The notes under the pieces: generated by a model | Databases searched by the model: none | Told to the model about the DNA's origin: nothing | Seen by the model: the letters and a program-made list of their open reading frames with translations, nothing else | Translations under genes and position numbers: made by a program | In this document: positions 8,340 to 13,500 of the stretch, piece by piece | Numbering within the stretch: position 1 is the stretch's first letter | How the letters are laid out: each line of letters starts with the position of its first letter | NCBI GenBank assembly: GCA_014621425.1 | Contig: JAANBB010000717.1 | Span: 1-13,500 of the forward strand | DNA: 13,500 nt | From: Cylindrodendrum hubeiense | Lineage: Eukaryota > Ascomycota > Sordariomycetes > Hypocreales > Nectriaceae | Reading direction: 5' to 3'

Positions 8340-11300
8340 GGGAAGTATCTAGAATTTATCTTCGAAGGTATTATAATATAATCTATATCATATAATATAG
8401 AAAGGATAATAAAACTTAATATAATAGACTTAATTGTAAATAGAATAAAAAGCCTAATATAATAATAATTATTATAAAATAGATTTTAAAGGATATAAAT
8501 GTTAAATAATCAGATTATTTAATAATATTATTAAATAGATTATTAATAATATCTTTCTATAATAATTTAATTGTTTAAATTATTTATAGTACTATAATAA
8601 ATGATCTATAAAATAAATAACTAATCCTCTAAATTTAACTTTTATATTAAATATTTAAGTATTTTCTTAAGTATATTTGAAGATGAAAGAAAAATATTTA
8701 ATATTATAGATTAATAATAGAATAGAGAATTATATAATAATTACATCTAATAGAATACTAAGGTTTTAAGTATTCTTAATTTAATTATTCAATATAGTTA
8801 TAAGATAATTATTTAGTTTATTAAACCTAGTTAAGAAATATTATTATATATAATGTATAAGAACATTAAGTATTCTATATTAATAATAAATATTATTAAA
8901 TCAAAATTGATAGTTTATCTAAGGAAAATATTTATATCTTCAATTCTGTAAATTAAAAGAATATTAATATATATCTTTAGTTACTATAGACTATAAAACA
9001 ATAATAAATTAAAGATCTTATTATAATTAGCAAATATATAATATTCATTATCTAAGTAAAGGGTTTATATTAAATTCTTTTATTTATTCATATTCATTTT
9101 ATATTATAATATAGAAGAATAGATAATATTAATCTTACTAAGATTATATATAGTCTTTATATAGGGGTAATAATATTTATTATAATTATTAATTTATATT
9201 AGAATATATTAATAAGTTTAGTTTTTATGAAGAGTTTATAATATAAGGAGAGTATTTCTAATTAGACCTCTAATACAAAAGTTAAATAACATTAATATAA
9301 ATTATACCGTTAGCTTGTAGATTATGAAGATGGAAATAGGTTCTCTATATAGAATTCACTTAATTACTATATACTTATCTAAGGGGATATTTAAAATATT
9401 CCTAAATATATTTAGAATATTAATAATTTATTTTTAGATAATCTCTATAATATCTAAGATAATATTAAGTATATTTTATGAGATCTCTATAAATATTTAA
9501 AAGGTTTATATATATATATTTTTTATAGACATTTTAATAAAATCAACCTTATTTAGAATATAATATTTTAATATATTTTATGACATTAAAAGAATAGCTT
9601 TATTTAAGATAAAGTATTTATAATTATGTATAAATTATATATTTTATATCTCAAAAGAGATAAACTAAATTATATAAAAGAATCAAAAAGTATAACTATT
9701 TTATCATAAAAAGAAAAGGAAAATTCTATTAATTAGATACTTTAATAAAAACATAATATTTGATATAGCATATTAAGAGCAAATTCATATGAATATAATA
9801 CAAAAAACTAAAAAAGAAAATGTAATTATAATTTAAATTATTTCTAAGTATTTGTGTTTATTATTGTATAATAAACATTTATTCTTCATTATTAATTATA
9901 TTTAGTTTAATGGATTTACTAATATATTCTATTAGTTTATTATTAATAAACGAATGTATAATTCCTTAGATTGCTAAATATATCATCTTATTCCATTAAT
10001 AATAATATTTTGATTCTCGAAATATTATTAATTATATTCTGAATAAATTAGAAGTAAATATAGAATAACTTGATTATTTATATAACTATATTTGTTTAAC
10101 TTTTTATAACTATTGAGATTATTTATTTTCTTGAAATAAATACTTTAAATACAGATTTGTATTTCTCTATAATTATTATTTTCTATAATTCTTTAATAAA
10201 TATTATAAACCTTTTAATATTTCCTTTTCTATTTTTAATATCTATTTAGATAAGGTTAAGTTTTTTCTTAATATAAATAAGATTAAATAGGTTCCTTTAT
10301 GTTAATAACTTCTTTTTTTAATTATTTATTATAATTATTTAAACTTTTCTTTTATATTATAAAATATTCTTATTGAAGTTGATCTTTTCTTTATTCTCAA
10401 TCTAATTATCCTTTTGATATTTATATTGTCTTTTTGTTACGTAAATATATTCTCGTTTCCTTTTATTAACCTTAATCACCATTCTAGGGCTTTCCTTAAC
10501 TTAAGATATATAATTAATATAATTAAATAGATATTAAGCTTATCCTGTATTTTAAATGTATATACTACATTCTTAATTCTCTTAATAATCTAATATAAAG
10601 TAATATATTTTTCTTTATACTTATCTATTGAATTATTAATTATACCATTTTTATTATTATTTTACAATAAAATTTAATCTTTAATCTTAAATGAATTTTA
10701 TTAGTAAATAGTATTAATTATATTATTAATTATATTCGTTAGAATACTATAAATATATTAATTAGTTAGTTTAAGTAATAGAGATTCCAGGGATAAGACC
10801 ACCTAATAGCTTAATAAGAAATCTCAATCAAAATACTTTTAACTTAGTATCTTAAAAAGTATATCCCACTTTCTGAAAAGATATAGAATAAGCTCCAGTT
10901 TTATTATTAAGAGATAATAGAAAATAATAAAAATTTAAATTAAAGAATTATAAATATTTAAAAAGTTCTAGATAAAAGTTAATAAGTTTTTAATATTTAT
11001 ATAAGAAAATTCTTTTTAATATTTTCTATTTTCTATATAGAGATATTAAATAAGATATTATTAAAACTCTATTAATTTTAATTTTAACTTCTTTATATAA
11101 GAATATAAATTAAAGAGTGTAATAAATACTTAAAATATTAATAATAATTTAAAAATAGAATAAATGATTTAATAATCTCTAATAAGCTTTTAATAATATT
11201 TAAAGAAAATATAAAGAAAGTTATATAAAAATTATATAAATTTTTAATAATATAAAATTAAAGGCCTAAAAATAGATAGATTTAGTATTTAGAAATGGAA

Positions 11301-12420
11301 AATGAGGAAATTTAAATAAAACTTAAAAGAGATTAAAATTATTTTAAGGAATAGATTTTTAATTTAGGTAAGAATTTAGGAAACTAAGAGTTATTAATTA
11401 TAATAGACTTAGAGAATATAAAGTAAAATAAGAATTAATTTCTTTACAATTTCTATTTCTATTTTAATTTTCTTAACAAATATAATTCTATAATATTTAA
11501 AGAGAAAAGAATATATTTTTACTTCATAAATTTAGTATTTTTCCTATAGAAGTTAATTGATATCTAGAATAGAATGAATATCTTCTAAGACTAAGAGAAA
11601 ATAGCTATATTAATTACTTAATTCTAAAAAGCTAAGAAAAAATGGGAATAGAAAGGAAAGGAAAGTCCTTTTAATCTGAAAATATCTAGGAAGATTCTTA
11701 AATAAATCTTTAAGAATATTCTTTTAATTAAGAATTAAACTAAAAATTAATTTTAATAGAAATATAAATCTTAAAAAGAAAACTCTGTATTTATAAAAAT
11801 ATATATAATAAGATCTTTAAAGATTATATAAATATTTATGGGAAAGTATTAGTCATAAATATATTTATTCTTTAAAGAGTTTAACAAGAATTCCTATTCT
11901 ATTTATATTCAAATTAAATAATTCTCTTTGATTTCATATAAATTATTAGAGATATAATAAAATAATAAAGAATAATTAATATTCCGTTTCTCTAATGATA
12001 GAAATTATAAATTAGATTAAGGGGGTGAAATTTATTTTAAAAATTAATATTAGGATTATATATTATTATATCTAAATTAAGAAAGATAATAAATAGAAAA
12101 TTACTTTCTAAACCTAATATAATTACTTTAAATATTTAATCATACTTTTTAGATTTATTAGTATATTAATTATATTCTAGGATTATATTTATTAAGCTCT
12201 TTAAGATGTGATAGATATATTATCTATATTACCTATTTAGATAGTATTTTAACTTTCTTAAAGAATAGAAGTTTCTAAATAAAATATCTCTAAATGATAT
12301 TTAAATATGTATATAAATCCTAATTTTATATAAGAGTCTCTAAATATATATTCCATTTTATTTAAATAAAGATCTTAGGGTTTTTTCTATCTATTAATAG
12401 GGATATTAAAGATTAATATA
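8340..12420. other. Gene-free AT-rich stretch, right part
   Basis: No gene, tRNA or structured RNA is visible in these 4 kb. It is RIP-type sequence throughout. A slightly less AT-rich patch at about 10785-10910 keeps CCAGGG, GACCACC and ATCCCACTTTC words but shows no clear repeat ends. A perfect 12-base palindrome ATTCATATGAAT sits at 9783-9794, which is expected by chance. Confidence 0.55.
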
Positions 12421-12446
12421 CAGATGTCCATTTCAAAAGTCTTTAC
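12421..12446 (+). repeat. Left terminal inverted repeat of the MITE, unmutated
   Basis: The repeat starts CAGATGTCC and ends with the core AAAAGTCTTTAC (12435-12446). It holds four RIP-target dinucleotides (CpA at 12421, 12429 and 12434; TpG with its G at 12426), all intact. Confidence 0.75.
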
Positions 12447-12606
12447 AAGTACTAAAAGCACCATCTCCCTTCATCCTTATTAGTTACCTAAAATACATTA
12501 AATACACACCAGGTTTCTTCAGGCATTCACTATAATCGCTATAACTTCAGGGGGTTCAGGGACTATAGGGTAAGAGCTAGTGATATATAGCGTACTATAA
12601 TCTCTG

Positions 12607-12618
12607 GGCTTCTAAGCC
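12607..12618. repeat. Small hairpin GGCTT/AAGCC inside the MITE
   Basis: The arms at 12607-12611 and 12614-12618 pair perfectly around CT. It lies in the roughly 11-base insertion that offsets the right half of the fold-back element from its left half. Confidence 0.4.
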
Positions 12619-12694
12619 TTGTGGAAGAAGAGATGTACTTGATGTATTTATCCTTGGATTGATTGATTGCCTTGATCTCGTTACTTTTTCTTGG

Positions 12695-12720
12695 GTAAAG
12701 ACTTTTAAAATAGATATCTA
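12695..12720 (-). repeat. Right terminal inverted repeat of the MITE, fully converted
   Basis: The core GTAAAGACTTTT (12695-12706) is a perfect reverse complement of the left core. The outer 14 bases differ from the left repeat at four sites (12707, 12712, 12715, 12720), and each one is a CpA or TpG turned to TpA. TpG at 12692-12693, just inside, is untouched. Confidence 0.75.
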
Positions 12721-13500
12721 TAAGAATATATTATCTTAAAGATTTATATTAAAGGTTTAAAATATAATAAGAACAAATAATTAAAAGATAAATAAAATAT
12801 TATAATTAATATTATAAAAAGAAAGTCTTTAAAATAGATAATCTTATTAATTTCTTAATCTAAACTCTCAATATTAAAAAAGAATATTCTTTTTAATCTC
12901 TAAATATATTAGATTATTTTATATTCTGAAGAAGCTTAATAATTAAACATATTAACCAGTTTTATTAAATGGATATAATAAGATTTATAATATATTTCAT
13001 ATTAATCTATAAAAAGTTATAATATTATAAGACTTAATACATATTTAAATTATTATTAATTCCTAATTTTAAGAATTAAAATATAAAATAAAAAGTTAAA
13101 AAGATAATAATATAGAAAACTTTTTATAAAGATATTTATGTCTTAATAAAGTAAAAGGGATAATTATTAAAATATAATTGATAGATATTTTAAAAACATT
13201 TAATAAATAAATTTAATATTATTTAAGAATATTAGAATTTAATTATAAAATCTAAATAAAAATATAAAAATTAAAAGAAATTAAAGCATTAAAAGATTAA
13301 TTAAATTAAACTTAAACTTAAAAGGAATTCCTATATAATCTATAAAAAGAGTATATATAAAGATAATTATAAATTTAATTTAATATAAAATATTATTAGA
13401 TATATTTAGTTATTATTATCTTAAAATCTTAATTCTTAATTTAAGTATTAAAGATTATAATATCTAAGAGAATTTATAGTAAAATATCTATAATTAATAA
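12721..13500. repeat. RIP-type AT-rich DNA, continuing to the window end
   Basis: Right of the MITE the sequence reverts at once to TA-rich, CpA- and CpG-poor DNA with stops in all frames. No gene or clear repeat is visible. The block continues beyond the window, so its full length is unknown. Confidence 0.8.

Larger units (their letters stand above)
2145..12420. repeat. RIP-mutated AT-rich block, probably decayed transposons
   Basis: The block is about 10.3 kb of DNA with very low GC and no open frame longer than 62 codons. Bases run in TA, TTA, AATA and ATAT strings. CpA, TpG and CpG are nearly absent while TpA exceeds ApT in the stretch I counted (8521-8640: TpA/ApT 28/26, CpA+TpG over ApC+GpT 2/5, no CpG). 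This is the established footprint of repeat-induced point mutation in Pezizomycotina. RIP targets duplicated sequence, so the block was most likely one or more transposons (LTR, LINE or DNA), but decay is too deep for me to identify reverse transcriptase, integrase or transposase motifs. Expected chromatin is H3K9me3 and DNA-methylated (inference). Confidence 0.85.
12421..12720. mobile_element. 300-bp fold-back MITE, Tc1/mariner-like
   Basis: This island of ordinary composition sits inside the AT-rich block. Its ends are 26-bp terminal inverted repeats (12421-12446 and 12695-12720) and both flanks are TA (12419-12420 and 12721-12722), the target duplication of Tc1/mariner elements, which often begin CAG as here. 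The interior is also palindromic and collinear: AAAAG (12454-12458) with CTTTT (12684-12688); 12491-12506 with 12634-12649 at 14 of 16, both differences transitions; TTCTTC (12515-12520) with 12624-12629; AGGC (12521-12524) with 12616-12619; CGCTATA (12537-12543) with TATAGCG (12586-12592). It has no open frame, so it would be non-autonomous. Its size is below the usual RIP length threshold, or it arrived late, which would explain its escape. A TA flank is likely by chance in AT-rich DNA. A solo LTR is an alternative. Confidence 0.65.

Noticed and set aside
9120..9175. Reverse transcriptase YxDD-box relic (reads I-D-N-I-N-L on the plus strand)
   Set aside because: Only three residues resemble the motif, the surrounding translation matches no reverse transcriptase block, and GATAAT is a very common word in this block.
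9783..9794. Perfect palindrome ATTCATATGAAT
   Set aside because: A 12-base palindrome is expected several times in 11 kb of such AT-rich DNA, and nothing around it extends the symmetry.
12370..12380. TTAGGG telomere-like word (also near 4059)
   Set aside because: Single isolated copies only; no tandem array, so no telomere or interstitial telomeric repeat.
2145..13500. Mitochondrial DNA or a mitochondrial insertion as the source of the AT-rich block
   Set aside because: No mitochondrial gene, tRNA or rRNA can be read, all frames are closed, and the depletion of CpA/TpG with excess TpA is a RIP signature, which mitochondrial DNA does not show.

Overview
The window looks like nuclear DNA of a filamentous ascomycete (Pezizomycotina). 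Two unlike halves meet abruptly at about 2113-2145. The left part (1 to about 2112) has normal to high GC, simple-sequence tracts (GGCT, ACCT, CAGACG, TCGCCM) and a few short open frames, none of which I recognise. The right part (about 2145 to 13500) is extremely AT-rich, closed in all six frames, nearly free of CpA, TpG and CpG, and saturated with TpA. That is the signature of repeat-induced point mutation (RIP), the fungal genome defence that converts CpA to TpA in duplicated DNA. A hand count over 8521-8640 gave 13 G/C bases of 120, TpA/ApT of 28/26, and (CpA+TpG)/(ApC+GpT) of 2/5. The species cannot be named from this sequence.

Layout: 1-2112 is a GC-normal intergenic or ambiguous segment with microsatellites and a G-run cluster at 97-135. 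Three perfect-stem hairpins lie at 1996-2106, directly before the composition switch. 2145-12420 is the RIP-ruined block, probably old transposon copies. Inside it I can point to an LTR-like patch (about 2882-3010), a 10-bp tandem repeat (4661-4710), a weak coding relic on the minus strand (5293-5481), a less mutated patch with fold-back symmetry (about 5512-5659), and a cluster of related direct and inverted motifs (8168-8337). 12421-12720 is an island of ordinary composition, and the same AT-rich material resumes from 12721 to the window end.

The best find is that island. It is 300 bp, bounded by 26-bp terminal inverted repeats and flanked by TA on both sides. Its two halves match as a long imperfect palindrome around about 12570. 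This fits a non-autonomous fold-back MITE of the Tc1/mariner type. The four differences between its terminal repeats are all CpA/TpG to TpA changes, and every such site in the right repeat is converted while none in the left is.

No protein-coding gene, tRNA, rRNA or CRISPR array is supported with confidence. The window reads as the edge of an AT-rich, heterochromatin-type isochore (transposon graveyard, subtelomere or regional centromere are all possible) beside a gene-compatible GC-normal segment.
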